Of a stretch of 64,000 bases of DNA, positions 23,381 through 35,653 are shown in pieces. Source of the stretch: Oscheius sp. JU75. Lineage: Eukaryota > Nematoda > Chromadorea > Rhabditida > Rhabditidae. A program made the position numbers and the translations under genes. Location: contig JASJZC010000005.1 of assembly GCA_037178855.1 (NCBI GenBank), positions 2,232,001 to 2,296,000 of the forward strand, read 5' to 3'. Position 1 is the first letter of the stretch, and the number at the start of each line of letters is the position of its first letter. The notes below the pieces were generated by a model that saw only the letters and a list, made by a program, of their open reading frames with translations, did no database searches and was not told the DNA's origin.

Positions 23381-25997
23381 CTAGTATCCAGTCTGTTCGT
23401 GCTGTTCCACAGCAGCTGGTACGGCCGAGGTCCTCGGAGGGCAGGGGCAATAGGCGGCATCGTGTCCAGGCAGGCCAGGTCCTCCTGTCTCTCCGTCCTT
23501 TCCGGGTGTTCCAGCCTCTCCGTCCTTTCCGGGAGCGCCGGCGATTCCCTCCGATCCGGGCTTTCCATCAGCTCCTTTCTCGCCGTCCTTGCCATTCTGT
23601 CCAGCCGGCCCGGCCTCACCTGCGGGTCCTGCCGGGCCTGGGATGCCCTTGCCCTTCTGGCCATTCTTTCCAGCAGCTCCGGGCTCTCCAGCGGTTCCGT
23701 CGGTTCCAGGGGCTCCAGCATCGCCAGCCTCTCCATCAGCTCCAGGCTGTCCGTCTTTTCCTGGTTGTCCAGCCTGTCCAGGCTGACCGTCGGGTCCTGC
23801 AGGTCCAGCTTCGCCGTCGGGGCCAGCGGGACCGGGAGCTCCTTCGGGGCACTTGATACACTCTCCTTTAGGAATGTCTTGGGGAATTCCGGTGCCAGCG
23901 TCACCGGCAGCTCCAGGCTGACCGTTGGCTCCGTCCTGAAAAGATTTTTTCCAAGAGATTCATATAGATTTTGGGAAATTCGGAAAAAGCAATAGGTTGA
24001 TGTCTTCCTTATCAAACATATATTGTAGGAATGTTTTGGGAAATATATAAAATGCCTTTCGTAATCTTCGCTTCTTTTTATCCAAGCGCATAACAAGACT
24101 TATGTTGTTGTTTTTTCTGATTGGATAAGAGATATAAGCAGTTCAAAGTTTAGCAGTCACTTGGCAGCAGGAATTAAGTTTTAGATTATTTCAGAAAATT
24201 TATAAGGTTTCGAGAGTTTCTATGCAATTGTTGAAACGGTTGTAGAACTTTTTCACAAAACTTCGGAATGTTTCAAAGGATTTATAAAATACCCATGCAT
24301 TCGGCAGTCTGTTATTGTGTAGGATGAATTGACCTCAAAAAGTGATCTAGTACTTTTCAATTGTCGCAATGGACTCATAACAGTTCGACCAATCTACCGT
24401 ACCGTTTAATCCATCCGCTCCTTCAGAAAAAAAAATTCATTTTCAGAACGTTTCATAGTTTCACAAGATTTGGACCATGTATAAAACCTCTTGTCTGTTT
24501 CCAAAATGTTTCAAGAGAATCATAAGGTTTAAAGATATACGTGGAGTAGATGTTGTGCCAGTCCCGCGATCATATAAATGAACTGTTTCTAGGTTGTTTC
24601 AGGGAGTTCATAGTAAGTCCAGAATTTTTGAGTAGCTGCTATTCCAGTGCTTTTCTCGCACAAAATTGATCTATTAATTCACTGGTTCCATAAAGTTTAG
24701 TAAAACTTGCAGGATCGATGTACATGTCTTTTCTTAAACCAACCTCTCCGTTGTCTCCGGGAGCTCCAGGAGGTCCGGGTGGTCCGGGAGGACAGCTGTT
24801 GGGCTGAGGTCCACAGTTGCATTGACCGGCTTCCTTCTTCTGACGAACGGCGAAAGTTTGTTTGCCTGTGACGTCGACCATCGTATGCCAGGCATCATCC
24901 GCGTAGCTCTGCAAGTTTTCTGGTTTACTCACAACCGATTCGTTTTTTGTTCATCCCACATGCAATAACTGTTCTATGCTCGGCGAGTAATCTGCTTGAA
25001 GTCTGGGGTAGCAAAATCTCCGAAAAATAGTTTTTTTTTTTTGCTTCAGCAGTCGTGTAAAGCTATCTTTTTCATTGTTTTTCACTGGCTTTTCGGTTGC
25101 CGTATAACATTACTACTTTTCTATCCATCTAACTTTCACTTCGTGAAAATTCAAATTTGTTGTTTCGCTATCAGCATAGGTATCAAATTAGGATTCTTTG
25201 ACTAGTCGCTGCTCTGATGGGTGGCAAACCATGTTTTGAAAACAAGTGAGTATTTGCCTCCTTTTTGATTTTAACATTAGCACAAGGCCAAACTCATCGC
25301 TATTTTCCAATTCGTGCAATCTGCCCGCCTCGAAAATTCAAAATCCTATTCGAAAAGCTGCAACGTGCAATAACTATTTCTACTTCTCATTCGCCTCTAT
25401 CGTCAGTAAATCAACTTCTATGTATTTGTATCAACACTGGTTTACTAAAGAGTGATTGGCAGTAGTTGTGTTTCATATCTGCTCTTCTCGGAAATAATAC
25501 CAAATAAAGTTTTTGCTTCAATCAACAAGTGCATAAAGGTCAACTTCTTTTCCACATTTACTGATTCTTTTGTGGGTTTCGCAATCCTATAACCAGCCTA
25601 CTATCAGACAATGGAGTCAAGGTTATTGCTTTAACAATAGTACAAAACAGTTCTAGCTATATCTTTTCTGCTATTTGGTCAGCTCTTTATTTGGACTAAA
25701 TACAAGAATCGTCCTCGAAATGTTCAATATTGATTCGTACTTTCCCAATAACCCCTATCTGATCATTCTCAACTTTTTTTGTTTCATCGTTAGCATAAGG
25801 TTGTTTTCTATACAGGTTTTTGCTGTTTCCTTGACTTCGAAGCACACAAGAAAACCAACCTTGAAGTCTTCCATCTGACTGAGAGATTCATCGTAGAAGT
25901 TGTTGATGTCGTTGATGACAAAGGCACACCACAGCAAGGAGCCAAAAACGACGACGCCGGACATGCCGGACAGGGCCGAGAGGATGTATTTTTGCAT
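23381..25997 (-). CDS. cuticle collagen (3 exons)
   Basis: Exons on the minus strand are 25997-25860, 24908-24744 and 23935-23381, joining in phase to 285 codons plus TAG. Exon 1 is the nematode cuticle collagen N-terminal domain: a membrane-spanning/signal segment with [15 protein letters not shown], then [14 protein letters not shown]. Exon 2 continues [12 protein letters not shown] and VRQKK (a candidate subtilisin-type processing site), a CNCG cysteine pair and the first Gly-X-Y run ([16 protein letters not shown]). Exon 3 has a second triple-helical block with short interruptions and cysteines ([14 protein letters not shown]), and a non-helical tail ending EQTGY. Cysteine pairs flanking short Gly-X-Y blocks are the standard design. 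The protein is secreted by hypodermis, trimerises and is cross-linked in the cuticle. The final tyrosine fits di-/tri-tyrosine cross-linking (inference). Confidence 0.95.
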
Positions 25998-26040
25998 GTT
26001 TCACACCAAGTGAGACTGATCCCTCTCGGAACAGTTGTCC

Positions 26041-26050
26041 GCCTTTTATA
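26041..26050 (-). promoter_or_regulatory. TATA box of the cuticle collagen gene
   Basis: On the minus strand TATAAAAGGC lies 43 nt before the collagen ATG at 25997. A GC-rich palindrome (CCGGCCGCTAGCCGG) lies immediately upstream. Moult-regulated collagen genes commonly have a strong TATA; the link to moulting here is inference. Confidence 0.75.
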
Positions 26051-26602
26051 GCCGGCCGCTAGCCGGCAGGTGGTTGCCCTTGGCTTAGGCTGGTTTTCAT
26101 CGGATTCGATCCGGCCACGGGACGACCCTAATGCATAAAACACTGCGAGGCTTTAAACTTTTTCTGCGCCCAATGGGGCAAAGAAGTGGGATATTACAAG
26201 ACGAAATGAGATAATTGGACCGCTTGCGAGAAAGAGGAACTGGAGGAGCTTGTTTGAGGATGCATTGAACCTAATCGTTCTCACTTCACTGTCACTGTAT
26301 GAGTACTAGGAATGGTTTTGGAGCTTGAACATGAGAGAGACTGCAGCTTTGCAGAACATGGTTTGGCTAGAAATGTTAGCGTTACACCCAAAAAGTAGCC
26401 CCGAAGTTATGAGTAGTTGGTGACATACTACGAAATTTTTGTGCAAATGTTTTATACGTTTATAGTCAAAACTTTTCGAAGGGGACTCTCATTGGACTGA
26501 TCAGAGATCGACCACGATGAAGCGGTATCGAAATGTCGTCCTCTGCCCCAAACTTCACTGCTTCTTGAAACAAAAAACGACCAACCAGATTTTCAGAGAA
26601 AG

Positions 26603-26608
26603 TTTATT
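26603..26608 (-). terminator. polyadenylation signal AATAAA (minus strand)
   Basis: It lies about 50 nt after the stop of the minus-strand TTL gene. Confidence 0.6.
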
Positions 26609-26656
26609 ACTTACAAAAACTGGGTTCACGCATTGTAGGAGTATTCAAGTTTTTTC

Positions 26657-27483
26657 TTAGCACTTTTCCTTCTCTCCATGGACGACAATGTCCAAGGTGA
26701 CGTAGGTCATGTCGTAGGTTCCGCCAATCAGATCCTGGGGGACAGTGTAGTCGCCGACGCGGGTGCAGCCCTGAAAATTTTGAATTCTGCTGGGTTTCAC
26801 TGGTTACATAGATGTGAAAGCCTTAGAAGAAGTGCGCTTATTCAAAGACTTCGTTCCAAGAAATACTTTCTTTACAGTAAAGTCTCGAATGATTGCTAAC
26901 GAACTTGCTGTTTCTCTAGTCATGACAAGTTTCAGAGTTTCTCAAAGTTTCACCGTCTACATAAGTATTTTACTTTTCGAGGTGTAAGCATCGTTTCCAA
27001 AGCACTGCTGACAAGCAAATAAACTTTTTAAAACATCTTTCCTTTAACCGGCTCTAGTGAGCTGACGTCTATTCTGAAAGTTTTATGTTTCACTATTGCA
27101 TGATACGGGCCGTTATGTAGCTACTAGTGCAGCGTGTTGTAAAAGATGCTACCTTCTTGGCCTTGCAGCTGTGATGAATACGGATGAAGGGCTCAATCTT
27201 TCCGACCTCGTCTTCCTCTCCGTAGAGGGTGAACTCTCCCTCCTTGTTGGTATGGATCTCGGCCAGAAGGTCGTTGGGGTCCACTGAAAACTGCTAATGT
27301 CCTCTGTCTCTCTGTTCTCTATTCCATATCAAAATACCCACGAGTATCCTTGTCATAGAGCTGAACATGAGCATTGGCCAGACGTCTCTTCTCGCAGACG
27401 GCAATCCCCTTGACAGTGATGTTTTGCAGCTTGGCAGAGACCATGACAGCTCCCAGAAGAGCCAGAAGGATCAGACAACGCAT
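26657..27483 (-). CDS. transthyretin-like (TTL) secreted protein, copy 1 (3 exons)
   Basis: Minus-strand exons 27483-27342, 27283-27153 and 26770-26657 join in phase to 128 codons plus TAA. A signal peptide ([17 protein letters not shown]) precedes the nematode transthyretin-like domain: [20 protein letters not shown], then [28 protein letters not shown], and [18 protein letters not shown]. The two cysteines (VCEK/SCK) and a third in GCTRV fit the family. TTL proteins are abundant, secreted and mostly of unknown ligand; one C. elegans member acts as a bridging molecule for engulfment. The donor in exon 1 is GTGGGT within the DTL codon, which restores the conserved KDTLDP motif. This copy faces away from its near-twin at 28255-29417. 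Confidence 0.95.
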
Positions 27484-28254
27484 TCCAGAAACTTGATTTT
27501 GTTTTTGTTTTGGTTTGGCGGGAGAGGAAAGATCAAAAAGAGTACAGCTACCGGAAGCGTCTGTGGACTCTGGACTTGGATGGCGCCTGTTTAGACCCGC
27601 CTTCCAGAATGATTCATTGATGTATTTGTGGCTGTAGAGAGGGCCAGCTGGCTCTATCTGTCTCAATGAGAGAGCAATTGATGGTGTAGGCGAGAGAAAG
27701 TATAACGTAGGACAATGAAAACACTTTGAAGGATCATGAGAGTCGTCATTTCCTGACCTTCATTTGGATTAACAGAATTTCTTCACTTGTTGGAATACAA
27801 ATTGTTTTCGAGTTTCTTCTTCTATACTTATTCAAGCCGTGAAACATGTAATTGTCGGTAGAGTCGCGTGCAATCTAAGACAGTAGTTCTGAGCTCCCAT
27901 AGTTAACCTGTGTTCATGACTATGAATGACTGACGTTTTTCTAAACTATCATTCTGTAAATTTCTGTTTAAAATTCCTGTAACTACAACAGTATATTCCG
28001 AGTCACAACTATATATGTCTTTTCTGCAACACAAACCACTGACATTTATAAGGTCCGCCAACGGATTCTATACTTTTTGTTTCTTGTTTTCTTCTTTCCG
28101 CCGCTTGATGAGAAACAGTTGCTCTGCCGGAGAAAAACAAAAAGGCGGAGACCGGAGGAGCCCAATGGCAGTTTTGTTCATTCGGTCTTGTCCTGTCCGT
28201 CGAGAGCTCTCTTCTCTTTTTTCTGCTCTTCCAATCCAAAAACGATCTTCAGAA
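27484..28254. promoter_or_regulatory. 771-bp shared head-to-head promoter region of the TTL pair
   Basis: The two TTL ATGs point outward from this interval. By eye the 5' flanks of the two copies are not obviously similar, so the duplication did not keep the whole promoter. No TATA box is evident close to either start. One minus-strand TGTTTCA motif lies at 27840. Confidence 0.5.
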
Positions 28255-29417
28255 ATGCGTTGTCTGATCCTTCTGGCTCTTCTGGGAGCTGTCATGGTCT
28301 CTGCCAAGCTGCAGAACATCACTGTCAAGGGAATCGCCGTCTGCGAGAAGAGACGTCTGGCCAATGCTCATGTTCAGCTCTATGACAAGGATACTCGTGG
28401 GTATTTTGATATGGAATAGAGAACAGAGAGACAGGGAGACGGAGAGATAGAGACTGATTGCAGTTGACCCCAATGACCTCCTGGCCGAAGTCCACACCAA
28501 CAGCGAAGGAGAATTCTCCCTCTACGGAGAGGAAGACGAAGTCGGAAAGATCGAGCCCTTCATCCGCATTCACCACAACTGCAAGGCTAAGGCTGTGAGT
28601 GTTTTGTAATTCTCGAGCTAACTGATGCAATAGGAGAGTACAATGAGCTGTCTTTTACCTCTTCACTGAAAGAGCAAAGATAAAACAAGACAGTAGAAAC
28701 ACTATCGACGATCACTTCGAGTTCCTTATCGTAGTGGGATCTTCAAAACAAAACCCTCCTTAACCAACCAATGAAACCTGGATAATAACAGTTCCCTTGT
28801 GTTAATAGCGCACCCACAGAGTACAAGAAGTTAATTCTTTGTCTTTTTCACGAACGAATTGACTTCTTCTAAACGTTCCTTGTACTTATACAAGTATCGA
28901 AACATTTGGAAACCTCTGAAAGATCACTTTGAAAACAAAACCCCCTAGAATACACGGCAGAGACTTAAAATACTAAAAGTCGCCACGTTGCGGTGACTAG
29001 GCATGTAATCCTTTTGACATAAAGCTAAAATTGATACAAGCCAAACCTTCTTGGTCGACAATGAAACCTAATAAAGACGAGTTAATAAGTGCGCTTCGAG
29101 GTTGTGTTTTGAAGGTATATGCAACGAGACATTAACTTTTCAAGTAACGTCAGACACTTGTACAGTAGATGAAACATAAAAGTTTCTTAGGACATCATAA
29201 AGTCGCTGGAATGTTGAATGGTAGTCGAGAAAAGATCTGGTTCCTAAAAAAAAGTTTCATATTTGTCCAATCAGAGAAGCCAAAAAGAATTCAAAATTCT
29301 CAGGGCTGCACCCGCGTCGGCGACTACACTGTCCCCCAGGATCTGATCGGCGGAACCTACGACATGACCTACGTCACCTTGGACATTGTCGTCCACGGAG
29401 AGAAGGAAAAGTGCTAA
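28255..29417 (+). CDS. transthyretin-like (TTL) secreted protein, copy 2 (3 exons)
   Basis: Exons 28255-28396, 28464-28594 and 29304-29417 join to 128 codons plus TAA. Exon 1 differs from copy 1 at three positions, all silent, and the first roughly 38 nt of intron 1 are also the same. Exon 2 differs at five residues (for example HTNSEG against HTNKEG) and exon 3 encodes an identical peptide. Domain features are as for copy 1. Intron 2 is longer (709 nt against 382 nt). AATAAA follows at 29460. Perfect retention of exon 1 plus adjoining intron in an inverted pair suggests recent duplication or ongoing gene conversion. Confidence 0.95.
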
Positions 29418-31733
29418 GAAAAGATTTGAACCCTATTTGTCTGCCCAGTTTTTGTAAGTAATAAACCTTTTCTGACTTTGAACTTTTGTATTTTTGTTTC
29501 AACAACATGTCTGCACATTAGAATCCGCGTATTCGGGTGTAGGATGAAACGTTTTGGAAACAAAGCGGGAGTTTTTATTACACATTACCGGAGTTCTTCG
29601 AGCTCCGGCTAATCAATTGTTCTAATGTTGATTGTGATTCGATCATCTGGTACTTGCACCACTGTCTGTGTAACGCCATCACCTTTATGTACATCTGGCG
29701 GAGCGACGCATACTGTATGTGCTCATTTTGTAAATTGAACTGTCCTGGCTAATCTTGTTAACTCTAATCTGGGATAACACTTGACAAAAAAGTATGCAGT
29801 AAGCGAGGCACCTGCTTGTGTAGCTTCTCTGTAAGCGCAAGCGGTTCTGATGCAACTTTCTGTGACCTGCTCTTCAGTTTTCAACATTTCAACTTTCTTC
29901 TTGCAGACGTTCAGAACTTCTTAGTTCAGCCTCGAGAAAAGAAATGTTGTTTTCAAGCTTCACTGCAAGCATGAATAAGTTCAACAAAACCAAATACTAG
30001 ACACGTTACTAAAACTTAAAAATCATCCTTACTTTTTCGTTTCACATTCAATCCCAAATATTCTCTCTATACTGTTTTCTTTTGTTCAGTGAGCTCTCTC
30101 GTTCTAGCTCCAGCTTGTTTGGGTCATTATTCTCTCAGAGAATGCGCTGTAATCACTAAATGTGTGCTGTTTGGCGCGGAGGAGACCGCGAGAGCAACAA
30201 GCAACAACAGCCTCGCTTGGAGGTTAGCAGGGGATAAGATGAAGGGGTGGGAGTGATATTTTTGGTAAGAAAAATAAATCTCAATAAATAAAAACATAAG
30301 TATTTCTCTCGCGTTTTCCTTTCTTTGAATGGTCGCTCCAGATTATTAACATTCTGAGCCTAACGATTATATAGTCTTAGCTTGAAACAAAACTGTTTTC
30401 GAAAAATAGTTTGGACCAAAGTTTGTGTTACGTAAAAGTCTTATGTTATCTACGTTTTTTACAGTGCCTTCAGCTGTCACAGCTACTTTGTTGAATCCTT
30501 CCAGACAACAGTTGCCAAATGAAACAGTTGACAGACAACAAAAGTCAGAGAGTCTAAAAAAAACAAATGTGTAACATGAACTTTTTGAACTTACTGGGGA
30601 CATTGTTTTATCTACTCACTGCGCTTAAGCTCTTTTCCTTGTAGACAAGGATTGCTTGAAACATAAAAGGGATACATGACAATGGCTAGTCAGAAGCAAC
30701 ATATACGTCCATGGAACATAATTTCTTGAGGAATTCATAGTGGCTCTGCAACGACTTGTTCCGATAAATACTTTATCTGAAACACAAAAAGGTAATAATG
30801 AGAGCATGTGTAGAAGGACTGGAGTGTTCGACAAACTGGTGCCAATACCCTTTTCCAAACAAAGGTAGCCGATGAAGCAATAACGGAACTGCTTCCCAAC
30901 AATCACCACACGGTCAATCCTTTTGAATTTACTGCACTGATAGTCTCAAAAACTGTGTCAAACATATCGATTTCACCAATTTTTTCCAATAACAATGTTT
31001 TTTGAAACACAAAATGTTTCCAGGCACAAAGAACTGTTCACGCTCAACTTCATCGGTTTAATGAACACTGCGGAATACTTAGTCTAGAACCGAAACAAAA
31101 ATGGAGTGATATTCCCTTGAATTACGATTTTTACTAACTTTTACGTTATTCCTGAGTGAGAACATACAACAATTGAAACACAAAAGTTCCTCAATTATAT
31201 ATTTATTGCGATCAGGTACTCATCTATGAATACAAACATGTGCTGAATCATAGTCTAAATCTTTTACTGTCACCTTTTTGCGACATACCCTTCAATGGTG
31301 AATCAGTTCGTACTTTTTTTCTCGGATAAATGCATTGTCCGAAACATCAAAAATACCGGTGAAAACAAGTGTGTTTTTTGAATTAAAGAAGGACTGGAGA
31401 GATCGAAAAACTGGTGCCAATACCGTTTTCTAAACAGAGCTATTCAGTGAAACAATAATGGAATTTTATCCTCAAAAGTATTTCCGTTCCAGATTCTTTG
31501 TTACACTTACTTTTATTTCTATAAACCAGAGCTGTGGGCTGTTGTTTTGGATATCTGATTTTGGGCCTGTTGACTCTCGTTAAAAACTGGCAAACTCCAA
31601 AATCGAGGAGTTACTGGGCTCACTAGTTTTCTCCCAATAGCCCTAATGAAACAATAAACATTCTCTCATCCCCTAACAAATTTTGCTTCTTTGACCCATC
31701 TCTCAGCTGCCAATCCCGTCATAATTTATTCAG
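29418..31733. other. 2.3-kb intergenic stretch
   Basis: No gene was seen. It contains the AATAAA at 29460, a repeat fragment near 29750-29790 shared with about 7080-7110, and a dense run of minus-strand TGAAACA motifs (30383, 30520, 30657, 30778, 31003, 31174, 31448, 31647). Confidence 0.5.
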
Positions 31734-34700
31734 ATTCCGTTCCAATTCGGGTCTCATGTTATCGGGACCACGAACTCTCTCTTCACCCTCTGAGGTCACG
31801 TGGGAACCGAGTAGAATATTCTTCGACCTCTTCAAGAAGAGGGACCCTACAATTGCATTGGCGACAAAAAGACTAGGTGGGTGTGGACTCACAAAAATTG
31901 GAAAACTTGGTCTCGAGAGGACTATGCTGAGGGGTTGGAACATTTATTTGACTGAGAATGCATGGATGTTTGGCTTTCTGATGTTCCTATTTATGGATAG
32001 TATGAAACTTATCGTCAAATTCACTATTTTGAGCCCTTTACTCTGAGCATTTTTTTTAAAAACAGCGCTTCCCTTGATGCATGAAAAATGTTCACTATAT
32101 AGATAAGAAACCTACAGGTGATATTCAGAATTTGAAACGTGTATTCAGTTTGAGAACTTTTTTTGGTTTCAGATTGCAATAGCCATGGTCTTGGTTCACT
32201 GGTTGAGTAACGTAAAAACCTCGTTCATTATGGCTTGGCATAGAAACATTTTTTCACTTTGCCGGGTCACTTCGGCTTAGGGACATCTGAAGTACTTGAA
32301 GATTTTGGTGCAACTCGACAAACTTTAAAGTTGCCTTGGAAATTTTCTTCACTACCAACCTTTGTTGAAAAATTTTACCAACTTTTAACTGTCATCGTCT
32401 TCGTTAATTTTTTTTTCCAGCCTACTCCTCGTTTTGAACACTCTTGCACAACTACTTTGACTATCATCAACTTGTGAAACATTTCTGCATTTTTTGGTAA
32501 CCAAACCTTCTCTTTATCTGTATTTGGAAAACTTGGAAGCTTGAAGAGGAAGAACACTAAAGACGAGATCACTTCAGAATAAGTAGTTTCTTTAATTTTT
32601 TTAAATTAATTTTTCCCCGTTATTCAGTGCTTTTTATAAACCCCTTTGAATACGGAGTGCGCATGAAACACTTCAAAATTTTTCCGAATCTTACGCGCAA
32701 TGTTGCGAAATATACAATTTTTGGTAATATGCCAGTCTTGAAAGTCTTTATTTCGTTATCGTCTTTGGGATCAAGATGAAATTGAAACAGAAAAACTGCA
32801 ACGAATATGTACCGTCTGTGGAACACTTATACTCATTATTTTCGATTTTCCGAACCATTGCTATCCCTACGAACCCATTCCGCTATATATCATGTCTGAA
32901 ACATTCCGGTATTGTCCTGTACGTTTCTCTGAGAGACCCATCATCCGGATGTGAAGTCATCTCTAACACATTTTCAGCCAAAGGACGTCCGTCAAGACCA
33001 GAAATGCGTCGTAGGCTCGGTAAGATTCAGCGTTCAGGTGCCCAACAAATATCAGTCTTTTAATGGTCAATATGGGCACGAGCCTTTGATCATCGGTTGA
33101 ATCACTGCTGAAATGCATGTTATATGCCCTTGTTAGAAGTCCTTGTTTGTTATATGTCTTTGTCAGAAGCAGAATCACTAGAAGCAAAACGTCTTTGAGC
33201 TATCGCTGGAATATTTGATCATCCTTCAATGTTTTCCTGTTCTCCAATCTCCTTCTATTCTCAGCCCTGTCACCTCTTCCTCTTTGTCTCGTTTTCCAAT
33301 CCGTTCCTCTCCCACTCTTCACCCCCTCACTCTCACTCTCAGCCCACCTTCATTTGTCAAGGAGAGGTGGGCGTAAGCCCATCCTCTTCCAGAGACACGC
33401 CTTCTGGAAGAGAGTCATTCTTCCAGAAGGCTCCTCTTCCTTATGTGCACGGTTATTTCTAACCTGAAGTGACAGTAGTCAACAATTTGGAAGACACAGT
33501 CACTGCCACAAAATAATCGAGGTTGATTGCCTTCGGGATGATGTTATTTACCTGGTTTTTTCTTCCTTTTACGCGCTTCATGAACAGCTTTTTGATGTCA
33601 TGTTTTCCGTCAGGATCCGCCTGATTCTTGGCTTTTCAGGGGATGTTTTCCTGTATTTACATAGTTCCCTGTCAATTTTGTATGTTCAGATCTCTTACAC
33701 TTTTAATGTGCTTAAAGGAGAACGTACAGTCTTCTTGAGTCTGTGTAGAGGACAACTTTCCACTTCTAGATATGATGAAATAACACTCACACTCATCGTT
33801 GCTATGCTTTGAGCTGGTAGTGAAACAATAAGTGTTATGTTACCGCATATCCCGCATTACACACCACCTTATGGTTCCAAAGCAACCATAAGTACCGCTA
33901 GTAGACCACGAGAACAATTCCTAGTTATTGAACACGAAAGGGACGGTGACCTTGAGGGTGTATGGGTGCCCCCGGGAACGCATTTTTGAAGTACTTATGG
34001 GACTAGAAGACTTTCTGCCTTGTTCGGTCCCGTCTACATCTCGTTTTCAATAAGTAAATCCATAACCGACCAAGAAGAGTTTTTTATTACAACGATGTGT
34101 TATCAGGGAGAACAAACGGCGAGGAGTTTCCAAGGAAAATTTTCTCTCTGCTTCCATGCTCCATTTTTTTCTAAATATTCTTGGGGAAGCAAATTTGTTT
34201 AAACAACAGCTTAATGCAAAATTTATAGATTCGTTGCCTAATATACTGTGGTTGGCTGAGGTTGACGAAAAAGTTCCGGCACTCTTCTGCTCTAGGTGAA
34301 GAAATCCACCTCCACCCATACTTTCCCCCAAATCCACTTGCGTCAGACACCTCTGATCCGTGGGAACGAACCGGATTCGAGAGCACTAACGCCCATAGGT
34401 CCAATTTCTTAGTCATACTTCTGGGTCACCTGCCTCTGGGAGGCTTTGGACTTTCAGTAGCTCTTATTCACCATAAATGTCACTTTTGAAGTACTTTTTT
34501 TACTTGGTTTCGCAAATCGAAACGTATTGCAGACTAGACCTGCTTGTATGTGTGTCCCTTTGAGCAGTACCTTATCTTTTTTCTTCGTCCGTCCGTCTGT
34601 CTGTCATGGTGTCTGCACAATAGCATGTCAACACTGATACCCAAAAACGCTGACAGGACATTCCATGTCAAGAGACAAGGAGACAAGCCAGCTGTGCAGG

Positions 34701-34898
34701 AAACTGTTTCTAGTGATCAATTCTAAGCAAAAGCCAAAAGGCTGCGAAGCTGGTAAGGAGTCCAAAGCGCAGATTCCCAATTTTTGGACTTCCAATATCA
34801 ATGTTCCAATTGCAGCAGTGACCGGATTTACACCCAGCCCATCGGGTATTCCTCCCACCTTCTTCTCTTATAGCAAGGGGGAGTCCCCCTACATTTGA
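31734..34898 (+). other. series of exon-like blocks, unidentified gene or gene fragments
   Basis: A first block (31734-31876) has a TTTATTCAG acceptor, 47 well-biased codons (piece SPSEVTWEPSRIFFDLFKKR) and a GTGGGT donor after a split G. Later blocks each start at a good acceptor and run to a stop: 32421-32477, 32978-33100 (piece SVRFSVQVPNKYQSFNGQYG), 33343-33462, 33925-33989 (ERDGDLEGVWVPPGTHF), 34295-34489 and 34816-34898 (TGFTPSPSGIPPTFFSYSKG). At least two of the terminal blocks (33925, 34816) are phase-compatible with the first block. None matches a family I know. Options are one gene with alternative last exons, or remains of several small genes. Confidence 0.3.
34560..34750 (+). repeat. 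dispersed repeat copy
   Basis: It contains ATGGTGTCTGCACAATAG, then CATGTCAAGAGACAAGG, shared with the minus strand of 15690-15860 and, in its first part, with 7100-7260. It is preceded by a (GTCC/GTCTGT) run. The last exon-like block of the preceding region begins close behind it. Confidence 0.45.
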
Positions 34899-35653
34899 CT
34901 AATGTTGTTGTGCAGTGTTATTCTATTTCGTGTCAGTAGACTATTTCAAATAAGTCAGAAAGTTATTCCTAGCAAAATAGCTTTCTCCTTTTCTCGGGGA
35001 CTTGAATTCTTCTAAGGGATTTGAAATAAGGGTAGTTGTATAGACGGAACTATTTGGTTCATCCACATCTGGCTCAAACTTCTATGTTTAACGAACAGGC
35101 GGTATAGATAGCTGGATCGATTTGGTCAATTCTGCGGGAATCCAGTTACAAAAAAACTTGTTTCGAAACTTGTAGGTTTTCCAATTTGCTATACAGTCAT
35201 GTTTTAATCTTTGGTTGTAATATATGGTGCCGTTACCAACATGTAAAGTTCTATATTGTCGCAACTGGTAAACCTTTTACTACACATTTTGAGAAGTCTC
35301 TTTTCTGAAAGTTTTATGTTTCATTGGCTCTTGGTATAGATCACAGGTTCTTTTGGGGCAATTTTTTTAAGAAGCTGCTATTGTTATAACCAGCAGATGA
35401 AACATTTATCTATCTGAATTATAGACTCTCTGCTCTGTCAGAATCAACATGGAAACTTGACCAGTCAGACCAGTTTACTGACCAAAGGTGCGCGCTGTTT
35501 GCGCCCCTGCGTACAAACCTGGCCGAAACGAACAGTGCCTACAGTTTTGAACAAGAAATCAAGATCTTATAGCGAGCCCACTTTTCGTTTTGATGCTGTT
35601 CTAACTCTCGGAATCTACTTTTTCTCACCAAAAACTATTAATACTGTTTCAGG

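Larger units (their letters stand above)
25998..26656. other. collagen promoter and 3' flank of TTL gene
   Basis: It holds the collagen TATA box (26041-26050) and the polyA signal of the convergent-side TTL gene at 26603-26608. I saw nothing else. Confidence 0.6.

Noticed and set aside
23308-23995. Long plus-strand open frames of 182 and 198 codons over the collagen
   Set aside because: These are the complement of the Gly-X-Y coding exon, whose repeated GGN/CCN codons keep other frames open; the minus-strand collagen explains them.
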